Positions 10,066 to 24,070 are shown, counted from the first letter of the stretch. The stretch: 64,000 bases of DNA from Leptodactylus fallax (GCA_947044405.1 CAMRHE010000054.1:1798001-1862000), one strand, 5' to 3'. Translations and numbers: made by a program. The notes: generated from the sequence alone by a model not told the origin.

Positions 10066-11700
10066 CAGTGGGTACGGAAAATATTCAGACCCCTTTAAAT
10101 TTTTCACTCTTTGTTTCATTGCAGCCATTTGATAAAAGCAAAAAAGTTCATTCTATTTCTCATTAATGTACACTCAACGCCCCATCTTGACAGAAAAAAA
10201 CAGAAATGTAGATATTTTTGAAAATTTATTAAAAAAGAAAAACTGAAATATCACATGATCATAAGTATTCAGACCCTTTGCTGTGACACTCATATTTAAC
10301 TCACATGCTGTCCATTTCCTTCTGATCCTCCTTGAGATGGTTCTACTCCTTCTTTGGAGTCCAGCTGTGTTTAATTAAACTGATTGGACTTGATTATGAA
10401 ATGCACACACCTGTCTATATAAGACCTCATAGCTCACAGTGCATGTCAGAGCAAATAAGAATCATGACGTTAAAGGAACTGCCCAAGGAGTTCAGAGACA
10501 GAATTATGGCAAGGCACAGATCTGGCCAAGGTTACAAAAGAATTTCTGCAGCACTCAAGGTTCCTAAGAGCACAGTGGCCTTCATAATCCTTAAATGGAA
10601 GAAGTTTGGGATGACCAGAACTCTTCCTACACCTGGCAGTCCAGCCAAACTGAGCAATCATGGGAGAAGAGCCTTGGTGAGAGAAGTAAAGAAGAACCCA
10701 AAGATCACTGTGGCTGAGCTCCAGAGATGCAGTAGGGAGATGGGAGAAAGTTCCTCAAAGTCAACTATCACTGCAGCCCTCCACCAGTCGGGGCTTTATG
10801 GCAGAGTGGCCCGAAGGAAGCCTCTCCTCAGTGCAAGACATATGAAAGCCCGCATAGAGTTTGCCAAAAAACACATGAAGGATTCCCAGACTATGAGAAA
10901 TAAGATTCTCTGGTCTGATGAGACGAAGATTGAACTTTTTGGCGTTAATTCTAAGTGGTATGTGCGGAGAAAACCAGGCACTGCTCATCACCTGCCCAAT
11001 ATACTCCCAACAGTGAAACATGGTGGTGGCAGCATCATGCTATGGGGGTGTTTTTCAGCTGCAGGGACAGGACGACTAGTTTCAATTGAAGGAAAGATGA
11101 ATGCGGCCAAGTACAGAGATATCCTGGAAGAAAACCTCTTCCAGAGTGCTCTGGACCTCAGACTGGGCCAAAGGTTCACCTTCCAACAAGACAATGACCC
11201 TAAGCACACAGCTAAAATAACAAAGGAGTGGCTTCGGAACAACTCTGTGACCACTATTGACTGGCCCAGTCAGAGCCCTGACCACAACCCAATTGAGCAT
11301 CTCTGGAGAGACCTGAAAATGGCTGCCCACCAACGTTCACCATCTAAGCTGACGGAACTGGAGAGGATCTGCAAGGAAGAATGGAAGAGGTTCCCCAAAT
11401 CCAGATGTGAAAAACTTGTCGCATCATTCCCAAGAAGACTCGTGGCTGTACTAGCTCAAAACGGTGCTTCTACTCAATACTGAGCAAAGGGTCCGAATAC
11501 TTATGACCATGTGATATTTCAGTTTTTCTTTTTTAATCAATTTGCAAAAATATCTACATTTCTTTTTTTTTTCTGTCAAGATGGGGTGCTGAGTGTACAT
11601 TAATGAGAAATAAAATGAACTTTTTTGCTTTTATCAAATGGCTGCAATGAAACAAAGAGTGAAAAATTTAAAGGGGTCTGAATACTTTCCGTACCCACTG
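10066..11700 (+). mobile_element. Tc1 family A, copy 2, complete
   Basis: A 1635-bp element flanked by TA on both sides (10064-10065 and 11701-11702). Both ends read CAGTGGGTACGGAAA inward. The inverted repeats run for roughly 210 bp and each contains two direct-repeat motifs (AAGTATTCAGACCC type, outer at about 10079 and inner at about 10261), the IR/DR layout known from Sleeping Beauty-type Tc1 elements. It carries a full transposase frame. Of all elements in the window it has the least visible damage. Confidence 0.95.
10443..11483 (+). CDS. Tc1/mariner transposase, apparently intact
   Basis: Cut-and-paste DNA transposase, DD34E type. The frame is open upstream to 10332, but the start at 10443 (MSEQIRIM) gives 346 residues, the usual length for the family, and matches the starts of the other two family A copies. 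Residues about 15-110 form the bipartite helix-turn-helix DNA-binding region (SGQGYKRISAALKVPKSTV). Catalytic residues are Asp159 (WSDETK), Asp250 (QQDNDPKH) and Glu285 (NPIEHLWRD), with 34 residues between the last two. A glycine-rich GGGS box is at about 194-197. Oddities: HNPIE where relatives have LNPIE, and KWYVRRKP where copies 1 and 3 have KRYVWRKP. Whether the protein is active cannot be told from sequence alone. Confidence 0.93.
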   Translation: MSEQIRIMTLKELPKEFRDRIMARHRSGQGYKRISAALKVPKSTVAFIILKWKKFGMTRTLPTPGSPAKLSNHGRRALVREVKKNPKITVAELQRCSREMGESSSKSTITAALHQSGLYGRVARRKPLLSARHMKARIEFAKKHMKDSQTMRNKILWSDETKIELFGVNSKWYVRRKPGTAHHLPNILPTVKHGGGSIMLWGCFSAAGTGRLVSIEGKMNAAKYRDILEENLFQSALDLRLGQRFTFQQDNDPKHTAKITKEWLRNNSVTTIDWPSQSPDHNPIEHLWRDLKMAAHQRSPSKLTELERICKEEWKRFPKSRCEKLVASFPRRLVAVLAQNGASTQY

Positions 11701-11702
11701 TA

Positions 11703-13768
11703 GTCTTAACCAGGTTCACTTCTGTGTATAGTAATATCTATATAAAATGTATCCAATATTAATTCTGACCAAAATATTTCAAATCTATTGCTTTTAAGAT
11801 CCCTAGAGTATTTTCAGGGATTAAAGGGGATTTTTTTTATGTGAATAACACTGACATAGATTATTAATACAGCTAAACTGGGTAATGGTAATAATATCAT
11901 CATAATACCAAGCTGACATTTAATAGTTTCCACAAAATAGCTGTAAAGTGGAAATAGTAATGAAAGCCATTAGATTCGAAAGAGTCTTATACTGTTTATT
12001 CATTATTTTCCAGTACACATGCATTCTCCTACATTTTTACATAGACTTTGCCTCTCTATAAAAACAAAAAGAATCATGATTTGGCAAGAAATAAATAGAA
12101 TGCAATCACGAAGCACAAAGGAATAGTGACATTGTTAAATGTGAAGTCATTTATGCAATTAACATTACTGGAAGAGTTGGAGCAGGATTTGTATTGTGTT
12201 TCGGTACAGAACAAAAGTACTACCCTGCTGGTTATTGCTTTGAGATTAAAACAATGTTTAGCAATATTTTAAATGAAGCCTTGGCTATAATTTAAACTGA
12301 AGAAGCTGACAGTGTTCTTCCATTGTTCACTGGGCCCATCCAACTCATTTTTTACTCTTTTCCTTTGGCAATGTTCATCATTTCTCGACGCATTGTTAAA
12401 CACGATCTAAGTTTTAGACAATTACATAGATTTATTTAAAAAGACCAAAACATCTAGTCTGGCTGGATTCAGTATAAAGATGTGTGTGCAGTTGCACAAT
12501 ATTCTGCCATTGCTTCTTATGAAAGTATCAGTTTTGATGCTTTAAAGGCATTAGTGTCTGTATACAAAATGGAACCCCATTGCAAAAAAAAAAAATTACA
12601 GTAGTGAAGACAAACAAATGTATAAAAGAAATGAAAATGTACAAAGGTAGCACACATCAGTGACACAATTGACACATGTTGTAATCTCTCAAGCTCCTAT
12701 CAACTCCCCCTGAGTGAAAACACCATGGTGTTATTTAGCCAGCTACCACTGAAATATAAAAGCACTGTGTAGTAGCTTATGCGTAAAACAAATGGATAAT
12801 ATCACAGAGGAAACAGCATAGAGGCAGTCATAAGACAAGGATATTACTTATAAGAGAAACAATAATGTTTGTTGCTTACTGAGACAACTTTCAAAACCAA
12901 ACCTTATAACTGATACATGATGGAACAATGTGTAGCAATATATAAAATTTCCCCTCACTGAGCATGGAGGCTCCACAGCCATTGGGTAAAGCAGGTAGGT
13001 TTTACAATTTAGGAGTGCTGAAACAAAAATTAAAGGAGTATAGCTTCTTGAATTTATAGAAAACAATAAAAAAAAATAGATGTTTCTGTTGCTATGTAGC
13101 TTTCATTCACTATAGGAAAATTATCTCATTGCACAGTACGTGCAAGATCTATTAATAAAACTGCAACCAAATACATGAGAGTCCCAAAGGTAGTGGTAGA
13201 GACATTTATTTCCTATGGCTATGCCATAAATGTTCTAGATGGAAACATCACTTTAAGTTAGTCTCATTCAACCAAACTAAAACTGAGAATGCACAGTAAA
13301 GCACGGTATACTCTCCCCAACTTCATCTGCCTAATGTGCATGTGCCCAATACAGCTATAGAATTTTTTTTTTTTTTTTTTTGCTATACAATGGCGAATCA
13401 GACAGTTTTGACATGGGCAGGTTTGATAAGCTAAATTCCGACTACATAAGAACATGCTGGTGATTTAATGAAAACAAGATACATGGATAAACCACGCTCT
13501 AGTGATCACATCCTTTGGAATTTTATTCACAGCACAGGTTCCCACAAATCTGCATGGTTATTTCACTGGTAAAACCCCTGTGTCAGTGAAGTGCAGCCCC
13601 TTTATAGACTACAGTGTGGTACTGTATGTTCTGTACTTCTCTTTACCTGTGCTAGGATGAGCTGCTCCTTTGGACAGCTTGTGAGAGCAGTGTCATGTTA
13701 TTTTTTGGGTTCTCTGTGTATACTTTTTAGCACTCTATTGTATTGTATTGATATATTGATATCAATGT

Positions 13769-13770
<2 letters not shown>
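11703..13770. other. Unassigned AT-rich DNA, no gene seen
   Basis: About 2 kb without a recognisable gene or repeat. It includes short A-runs (near 12584) and a T-run (13362-13381). No splice-flanked open frame stands out. It may be intronic or intergenic host DNA. Confidence 0.5.

Positions 13771-13808
<38 letters not shown>
13771..13808. repeat. (TA)n microsatellite
   Basis: About 19 uninterrupted TA dinucleotides. Confidence 0.95.
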
Positions 13809-13811
<3 letters not shown>

Positions 13812-14603
13812 TATATACACAACAAATGCTTATATCACTGCATGGGTAAGACTAGGTTCACACTGTCACTTATAAAATCAGAACAACAGACTGAAGTATT
13901 GACAGAATGACAGATACAGCTGAACAGTAGAATGTTGTGGAAGTAGAACCAGCAAGCAGACCTCTGGGCCCTTGCAGCAGACATCTGCAATAACTGCCTC
14001 CTGCAAACCCATGTTGCTGCTGTGTAGAATTCTAGTGGTGCCCTGGTTCCAAGAACCAACTGAAGTCTCATTGTAATTATGCCTTCTTCCCTAAGCTATC
14101 CAGGCCTCCCATGCCGACCTCCAAGCAGCTACCATTGCTATTCCCTCAAATAGGTTCTCCAACTACTACTCCTATTAAGTGCAGGAATAGGCCTTTAAAC
14201 AGTGTGCTTCTCCCTACCCTGGATAGCTTGGGTCAAACATATAATACAACCTTTCTAACCATTAGCTCTGAACATGCCATGCTGTGGCAGCACACTACAC
14301 AAAAGCAGCACCTCTGCCAAACTATGTATGCAATGTGAACAGTGGCTGAACCCTCCCCTGCCTATCTATATGTTCACATGGACCTGGAGGAGACCAGCCA
14401 ACTGTTTAAATGGGTTTTCCCAACTTAATCTTTTTTTTTTTTTTTTTTTTTTTTGAGCCATGGTTAGCTGTCTATATTTTTTGTCCTCTATTAAATACCT
14501 TATTTCATTTGCAGGGCTGTCTTTCTCTTCTACTGTAATTTCTGTCAGTGTTGGATTCTGTTGGAGTTTGGCTAAAGAATTTATAGAGAGATACTTGGTA
14601 AAA
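13809..14603. other. Unassigned DNA with poly(T) tract
   Basis: No gene seen. A pure T24 run lies at 14431-14454. GACTAGGTTCACACTGTCAC near 13849 resembles MITE ends in this window but has no visible partner. Confidence 0.4.
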
Positions 14604-14963
14604 TAGACAAATAGTATGCAAACTAACATGATTTTCCTGCAAGGCTGACAATCATGTGGCAATTATGAAGATGACAATACCTTAAAACCCCAGAAATATT
14701 TTACAAAACCTTGAGCACAAGTGATGAATGGGTTTTCATTTTCAATCAATTTATATCTGTTTTTTTCACTGTTTGGAGACTTTTATTGTGGCAGTTGGAA
14801 ACATTTGATTATTATGGAGATATTACTGACCACTAATTTACATTCTACTAAGCTTTGACCCTGATAAATTTGGATTTTCTTTCACTTCAGGAACCTGAAA
14901 ACCAGCAGGTAAAATAAAGCCTGTGCATATAGTGGCAGAAATATGAGTTTGAAAGACCTTGAA
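14604..14963 (+). repeat. 360-bp direct duplication, copy A
   Basis: Nearly identical to 15924-16283 (offset 1320). Visible differences include GAAGATGAC versus GAAGACGAC and TTTCACTTCAG versus TTTCTCTTCAG. The two copies flank a templated insertion (14961-15925). The sequence shows no coding or transposon signature. Confidence 0.93.
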
Positions 14964-15295
14964 AGCTGGGTCTCCCTCAGAGGTCATGGGTCTTCCAGCA
15001 GGACAATGACCCAAAACACACTTCAAAAAGCACTAGAAAATGGTTTGAGAGAAAGCACTGGAGACTTCTAAAGTGGCCAGCAATGAGTCCAGACCTGAAT
15101 CCCATAGAACACCTGTGGAGAGATCTCAAAATGGCAGTTTGGAGAAGGCACCCTTCAAATCTCAGGGACCTGGAGAAATTTGCCAAAGAAGAATGGTCTA
15201 AAATTCCAGCAGAGCATTGTAAGAAACTCATTGATGGTTACCGGAAGCGGTTGTTCGCAGTTATTTTGTCTAAAGGTTGTGCTACCAAGTATTAG
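14961..15295 (+). pseudogene. Tc1 family B transposase, C-terminal piece
   Basis: Reads in one frame from KLGLPQRS to the stop at 15293-15295. It contains the second Asp ([10 protein letters not shown]) and the Glu ([11 protein letters not shown]) but lacks the DNA-binding half and the first Asp. It was copied passively as part of the templated insertion and has no start of its own. Confidence 0.88.
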
Positions 15296-15925
15296 GCTGA
15301 GGGTGCCAATACTTTTGCCCGGCCCATTTTTGGAGTTTTGTGTAAAATGATCAATGATTTGACTTTTTTTTCATTCTCTTTTGTGTATTTTCATTGCAAG
15401 CAAAATAAATGAAGATATTATTACCAAAGCATTTGTGATTGCAATCATTCTGGAATCATTTCTGGAAGAAATTGAGTATTATCTGACAGAATTGCAGGGG
15501 TGCCAATACTTTTGGCCAGCACTGTAAGTCTGGGAGTGACAGAACAAAGACCCTGGTCCATGGGTAATTAATCCACCAAAGCTGGGTATACTAGTCTGTC
15601 CCCTCAGGAACTATGCTCAAAGAAAATACCAATATAGGGATAGTGATCTCCCCTGTTGAGAAAAGATTTCACTTTCTCTAGGAGGGGTTTGCTGTCTTAC
15701 TTCTTAATGGGAATATAGACAAATAACTATTGAGGCATAATCACAGGTAGCAGAGATGGAAAGAGCAAAGGGCAAGCCGGATAATCAGCTGTATCTAATT
15801 CTTGTTCAAATATGCTACACATGAACGCACAGTGTCAGAGTAAACAAGGCAAACCCAGTTACTAGCTTAAATAATAAGGCATGAAAAGGTGCATAAACTC
15901 TAGACACATTGTGTTTCCCTTGCTA
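14961..15925 (+). repeat. Templated insertion copied from 19787-20757
   Basis: Matches 19787-20757 along its whole length apart from a 6-bp deletion (TAGCTT) and a few substitutions. It therefore contains the 3' half of a family B Tc1 (to 15524) and about 400 bp of the DNA next to that Tc1. It has no inverted repeat at its left edge and no TA duplication, so it did not arrive by transposition. Junctions show 2-3 bp of microhomology: GAA on the left and TA on the right. Confidence 0.92.
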
Positions 15926-16283
15926 GACAAATAGTATGCAAACTAACATGATTTTCCTGCAAGGCTGACAATCATGTGGCAATTATGAAGACGACAATAC
16001 CTTAAAACCCCAGAAATATTTTACAAAACCTTGAGCACAAGTGATGAATGGGTTTTCATTTTCAATCAATTTATATCTGTTTTTTTCACTGTTTGGAGAC
16101 TTTTATTGTGGCAGTTGGAAACATTTGATTATTATGGAGATATTACTGACCACTAATTTACATTCTACTAAGCTTTGACCCTGATAAATTTGGATTTTCT
16201 TTCTCTTCAGGAACCTGAAAACCAGCAGGTAAAATAAAGCCTGTGCATATAGTGGCAGAAATATGAGTTTGAAAGACCTTGAA
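15924..16283 (+). repeat. 360-bp direct duplication, copy A'
   Basis: Second copy of 14604-14963. It continues without a break into the unique sequence after 16283, which suggests that this is the original context and that copying restarted at the left edge of A after the insertion. Confidence 0.92.
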
Positions 16284-18480
16284 TTCCTTGAAGTTTTGAT
16301 GTTTCACACTGTGTATAAGGAATCTTATTGACGTTTCTGTTAAAAAGTGGCATTGGAGGACCATATATGACAATATCCCAAGCCTATGCCCCCTTCCTAA
16401 GGTTTTATTCACATGCCTGAATATTGCAAATGTGTGATTTCCATAATCACGAACAGTACTCCACCCTGCTTATTTTTTAGCTGTCCGCTGTCCATGGTAG
16501 ATCTGTTTTTCATGTCTGTGAAAAACAGATTGATTTTGTTTTTACATTTCCTATACTTTTCTATTTTCTGAGGGTCATGATGGCCAGCCAAGGAAGTCAG
16601 TTCAAATTTCTCTAGCAAAGGCTCTTATGTTCTCTTGTAGCAATATTGCAAAGACATATGGAATATCTCTATGTTATACATTGTGAGTTACTATCTAAAA
16701 CAGGTGATAATGCAATTCAAAAGACTAACCTCAAGATTCCACCTTTGTACAATTGTCACCATTAAAGTTCACTGTAAATTCTTTGTTCTTGTATTCTTGT
16801 GTTTCCTCTTTTATACAATGGTTTAGCTCCACTCTTTTGTTAGGCATATGACCCTGCAATTAAAAGCTGCACACATGGTGCACATATTCTCTAAGTTACA
16901 TTTATCTGATCCATGCCATTTTAAAGATCCATAGGGGTTTTCATACAGACAGCTTCTTCACCATAGTTGACTGTAAACATCATCAATAGTATCATAAGCT
17001 ACACCCAGGAACCTATACAGGAAATAAAGCTCTACGCTTGCATATCACTGTATGAAGAAACCCAATGAAAATTTTAGAATGCTATGGACAGGAAATTAAA
17101 ACTTTAGAGAGAAAAATGGGCATCTTCCTTTACAGCAAAAACACTAGTTTCACCATTTTCATATAGTCGCAGTCACACCTTAGTTCTAGCTTTAAAAATG
17201 TCTTCCAGGATCTCACAATACTCTACTCCAAACAGAAAAGTTTAGAATTCTGTTGAACAGCTAATAAACCTTAATGCAATTAAAAAGGTAATGCAACATA
17301 ATTAAGTAAATGTCTATAAAACATTACTGTATGTTTTGACTTCATTAGTAGAACATCATTGCAACAAAATGATTACAACAAAGTGATAGTGGTATCTATC
17401 GAAGTCCATTACAGGTCAGTTAAGTCAATCTGTCATAGTTGGGGGTCATAAGGTGACAGATCTGGCAATGTGTGGTAATAAACAGAAAACACAATGTAGA
17501 TGTGAACAGAGCTTAACTTTTAACTTTTTTTCTGTCTTCAGGTAATATGATACAGCAAATGCATTCTTTTCAGTTCAACATAGAATTGATACCTGGGCAT
17601 ATTCTACATATCAATGTTGCATCTGGCTGTCAATTAAAGCCGACTGATTATTTATTGATAATAAAATAGTGGCTCTGAGCTTTTCACAGTCATTTCTATT
17701 TAATCATAGAGGCTTTTATTCAGCTGCTTAGTTATTTATATTTTTATAATTTATGGCAGTCTAGAAGTCTGACATATTTGGAAATACTGTTTATTACTTA
17801 AGATTTCAGAAAATAGCAATAGAAAGTATATACCTAATTGTATTATGCTCATTTTAATCTATGAAGATATATTGATTAGACAAGAAGGCCTTCAAGTTGT
17901 AAGGAACTATAATGGTAACTAGATTGTGATACTGCTACAAATTTAGGTATTCTTCACACTCATAAGACAATATATTTTGCCTAGACATTCCAAAAAACTA
18001 AACACATTATAGTATAGTAAAAGCTACTTCATGGATAAACCATATTTTTCAAGAAAACAGATTGGAATTGCTAGGGTGACTTGAAGCCACTGGGCCAAAT
18101 TGCAAACACTATAGCAGGTAGCAGGGTCCCAGATATTTATAGTTCTGAACTCCTCATATGGAGCAGTGGAACCATTGTTCTTAATCAGGCTCCTGCACCT
18201 GGGTGCAATGACAATTTCTATACTGCCTGAAAGTATAGCAGATGATATCATCTTCTAAAGGAACTGCCATAATATATATTAACAGGGTAATTCAGCAGTT
18301 AATTTATGTAATCTCGAATTGAATTTCGTGGTTGCTACATGTGCTTATATGAGTTATCAAAAAAAAAGTGAAGTACAGAAGTTGGTTCTGACTCTTCTAG
18401 CAACTACTTGTTGTCAGGGGTTAAAACTTTATATGCTGTTACTGATCACAGAAGGTGATAGGGACAACCCATATACTTGT
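16284..18480. other. Unassigned AT-rich DNA, no gene seen
   Basis: About 2.2 kb without recognisable coding or repeat signatures on either strand. The longest open frames are under 90 codons and have no familiar motifs. Confidence 0.5.
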
Positions 18481-18703
18481 ATGGCATCACAGAGAGAATA
18501 GATTCCTAAAGAAAAAATACTAAATCATAACTTTCATTATAAAAATTAAATAAAATTATATCTCAAATGAGATCCAGACATCGACATAAAACTTAAATGT
18601 GCCTTAATGTCTCAATGGTAAAGATAATGTGATTACTGGACATTAAAGGCCTACAATAAATTAGTGCCCTAAAAAGCACATCTCTGGTATTTAAGAACAT
18701 ATA

Positions 18704-20350
<1,647 letters not shown>

Positions 20351-21084
20351 TAAGTCTGGGAGTGACAGAACAAAGACCCTGGTTAATGGGTAATTAATCC
20401 ACCAAAGCTGGTTATACTAGTCTGTCCCCTCAGGAACTATGCTCAAAGAATATACCAATATAGGGATAGTGATCTCCCCTGTTGAGAAAAGATTTCACTT
20501 TCTCTAGGAGGGGTTTGCTGTTTTACTTCTTAATGGGAATATAGACAAATAACTATTGAGGCATAATCACAGGTAGCAGAGATGGAAAGAGCAAAGGGCA
20601 AGCCGTAGCTTGATAATCAGCTGTATCTAATTCTTGTTCAAATATGCTACACATGAACGCACAGTGTCAGAGTAAACAAGGCAAACCCAGTTACTAACTT
20701 AAATAATAAGGCATGAAAAGGTGCATAAACTCTAGACACATTGTGTTTCCCTTGCTAAATATATCACAAGTTCATCAAGAGGTAAGTATTTCAGATGTTC
20801 GGAAGATGCAATAATTGCAGTAACAACTGCAGTTCCTGGAGCCCTAATGGTGGGCTTGGGTACTTAGAATAGCCCATGCCAAAAGATGGAGCGGAGGCTC
20901 TTTATATAACAGCCGATGCGAACAAGGCTCTGCCCACTGACCTGCCCACTCTCCAGAGGGGGCCAATGTGAGCAATAGCGTCATTCCCTGGGTTGTGCGC
21001 GTCAGCAGGCAGAGTCCACGATGTATACAAACAACTGATCAGCTGTAAGAAGACTGAAGATTGCGGACAGACTTGTCTATATAC
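20351..21084. other. Interior of the long-inverted-repeat element
   Basis: No gene seen. The first 407 bp (to 20757) were copied to 15525-15925. A GC-richer stretch lies at about 20920-21010 (CTGCCCACTGACCTGCCCAC). Confidence 0.5.
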
Positions 21085-21349
21085 TAAAATACCAGGGACA
21101 TGCTTTTTAGGGCACTGATTTATTGTAGGCCTTTAATATTCAGTAATCACATTATCTTTACAATTGAGAAACCGAGGCACATTTAGGTTTTATGTCGATG
21201 TCTGGGTCTCATTTGAGATATCATTTTATTTCATTTTTATAATAAAAGTTATGTTTTAGTACCTATTCTCTGTGATGCTTTATATGCTGTTAGTATAATA
21301 TTTATGTAGAATGCAGATGAGTTTAAACATCTCAACATTTCTAGTAATA

Positions 21350-22513
21350 CCGTGTTTCTCCTAAAATAAGACAGGGTCTTATATTATTTTTTTCTCTGAA
21401 AAAAGGTCTAGGGCTTATTTTCAGGGTAGGTCTTAATTTTTTCCATGAACAACAATCACACATTTGATCGCTTTTTATTTCAACTTTTATCAGAGGTGAA
21501 ACAGCGAAAAAACAGCAGTTCGGCACTTTTGATTTTATTTTTCAGCTACGGCTTTCACCATAGAGGTAAAATATTTTTAATATTTTAATAATAAGTTTGT
21601 AGACCAGGCATTTTCGGACACAGGGATTCCTAATGTGTATGTGTTTCACAGTAATATTTTATTTCTATATGTATTCTAGATAAAGTAGGAGGAGGTTTGA
21701 ACTTTTATTGTTTTGGTTTTTTTTTTATGTTTTTTTAACTTTTTTTTTTTTTTTTTTTTTACTATTAACCATTCCTAGGTTGCTTGAACCTGCAATCATT
21801 GCAATATAACGTATTGCAGTCTATGGGAGATTATCTACATTACTAGTGAGGCTGCTCATAGACCAGCCTCACTAGTAATATTCCTATGACAGGCCTGGGA
21901 GCCTTCATAAGGCTCCCGGCTATCAAAAGAACAGGTCGGCTCCCGCACGGCAAGATCGTGAAAGATACGGGGCAGGTGGGGACCGGCCCTGGGGATAGTT
22001 TCTCTGCTTTGGGGGGTCGATTTGGAGGGGGGGGGTCACGGACTGGCACACTCTACAATGCCCACGATCAGTGGACTGTGATCGCGGGCATTAACTGTGG
22101 GTCTCCAGTACAACGGAGACCCGGCATAGTAGCTATAGGGGGTTCGGACCGGCCCTAGGGACTGCGGGGGTAAGCGTGGAGGTCACACTTAACAATGCCC
22201 GCGGTCAGAGTCCATTCTGATCGCGGGCATTAACTACGGTGGTTCTGCTACTTTAGTGGGCAGGTGAGGGGGTCACGCTCAACAATGCCTGTGATCAGGA
22301 AACACAGTGATTGCGGGCATTAACTCCAAGTCTCCGCAGAGACCCGGTACGATAGCTATGGTAGCCGCTCTGCAGCAGGACCTGGAATCCGCTGTAATCA
22401 CACAGCAGATGTCGGGAAGGGGTTAAATTAGCTAGGGCTTATTTTTGGAGTAGGGCTTATATTTCAAGCTAGGGCTTATTTTCGGGGTAGGTCTTATTTT
22501 TGGAGAAACACGG
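21350..22513. mobile_element. Non-autonomous DNA transposon, CCGTGTTTCTCC ends
   Basis: Left end CCGTGTTTCTCCTAAAATAA and right end TTATTTTTGGAGAAACACGG are inverted, with TA on both sides (21348-21349, 22514-22515). Sub-terminal copies of AGGGCTTATTTTCAGGG-like motifs occur at both ends. The interior contains three hairpin repeats. It has no transposase. Confidence 0.82.
22055..22325. repeat. Three hairpins of AATGCCCGCGATCA type
   Basis: Three successive stem-loops pair AATGCCC(A/G)CG(A/G)TCAG with a downstream CTGATCGCGGGCATTAAC-like arm, at about 22057-22097, 22193-22234 and 22284-22325. The third is more diverged (AATGCCTGTGATCAG / TGATTGCGGGCATTAAC). Spacer lengths between hairpins differ. 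Confidence 0.7.
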
Positions 22514-22522
22514 TAACTAAAG

Positions 22523-23477
22523 CATACCTCCCAACTTTCAAAGGACAGAAAGAGGGACAAAATATGCGGCGCGCTATGCATGCTGTGGCAAATTTAGTTC
22601 CACCCACTCTACGTTGACTCCGCCCATTCACATCTATTTTTCCATGTGCTCCCACACAATATAATGCTCCTACAGTCACCCTAACATTATATTCCCCCAC
22701 ATTATAATGTTCCCCTCCAACTGCCCCACAGTATTAAGTTCCTCTCCTCGTGCCCCAGTTTAAACTGGTGAAAACTAGAGGGGGACATTAAACTGGGGCA
22801 GTTGGAGGGTGACATTAAGCTATGGGGTAGCTGGAGGGTGACATTAAACAGTGGGGGTAGTTGGAGGGGGACATTAAATGTCCCCCTTCATCTGTCACCA
22901 GCTTAATGCCCTCTTCATCTGCCCCCAGTTTAATCTCCCCCTTTATCTTCCACCAATTTAATGTCCTCCTTTATCTGCCACTAGCTTAATGTCCCCCTTT
23001 ATCTGCCACCAGTTTTAATTGTCCCCTTAATCTGCTTTCAATTTAATTGCCCGTTCATCTGCCCCAGTTTAATTGCCCCCTTAATCTGCCTTCAGTTTAA
23101 TTGCCCGTTCATCTGCCCCAAGTTTAATTGCCCCCTACATCTGCCTTCAGCTTAATTGCCCCCTACATCTGCACCCAGTTCCTCCCTTTTGCTCACACAT
23201 GCTATCTCTTCAATCACTCTCATTCATAGCAGCTTTCTGTGTAACATCACAGTCTGTCCTGCAGTATCCAGAATAGTCTGATCACATGGTCATGACGTCA
23301 TCAAAGGTCCTTTAGCCCACTAGGATTTAGCATCTACCATTTAGCCTTTGCTCTCCCATAATAAAGTTTGTTAACAGCAAAACACTTCAGGGGCATAGCG
23401 GGACAAACTGTAAGCTATGCGGGACCGTGGGACAGCAGTGTGAAATCGGGACAGATGCGGGACGGTTGGGAGCTATG
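22523..23477. mobile_element. Non-autonomous DNA element, CATACCTCCCAAC ends, copy 1
   Basis: The left end is CATACCTCCCAACTTTCAAA. The right end is GGGACGGTTGGGAGCTATG, its imperfect inverse. A 7-bp direct repeat ACTAAAG flanks it at 22516-22522 and 23478-23484. The interior is a purine-pyrimidine-skewed array in which CCCAGTTTAAT-like and ATCTGCC motifs recur every 25-35 bp. It is homologous to 59800-60654. It is non-coding. Confidence 0.8.
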
Positions 23478-24070
23478 ACTAAAGTTGTATATTAATAGGT
23501 AATATGTTATATATTACATAAAATACAGTCATGATTAAAACAAAGTAAATATAAAAAACTTAAAATTAGGTACATACAGATGAACAACAACACAAGACAA
23601 ATTGCACTGTAGTTATTTAACAAAAACTAGGCCAAAATCCAGAAGTACACGCTTATGCCTTCCATAGGAATTAAGAGGGTTATTAGCAGCCAGGTGCTGC
23701 TAAGCAAATGCCATTGATTAATTAATCATCAGCAAATGTTACCACTGCTTTAAAAGCAGTAGCTTTGGCAGTTCGCTGGTCTGGAGCATGCAGGCATGTA
23801 CAATTCGAGGAAGCAAAGACATCATCAATAATCTTAGAAAAGCAATCATTATTGCTCATCAATCTGGGAATAGTTATAAGGCCATTTCCAAACAATTTGA
23901 AGTCCGTCATTCTACAGTGAGAAAGATTATTCACAATTGAAAAACATTTAAGACTGTTGGCAATTTTCCCAGGAGTGGATCTCCCATCAAATTCACCCCA
24001 AGGTCAGTGTGATGCTCCAAAAAATTGCTAACAAAACACAAGAGTTACAAGACCCTAGAGGCCTGATCAT

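Noticed and set aside
10332..10442. Upstream in-frame start for the intact Tc1 transposase
   Set aside because: The extra 37 residues lie in the inverted-repeat/UTR region and are absent from the starts of the other two family A copies. The methionine at 10443 gives the normal length.
11703..13600. Possible host exons
   Set aside because: No frame with plausible splice borders and recognisable protein motif was found. I cannot exclude short exons without transcript data.
21886..22158. Plus-strand 90-codon frame in a GC-richer stretch
   Set aside because: It lies in the hairpin-bearing interior of a non-autonomous transposon and resembles no known protein.
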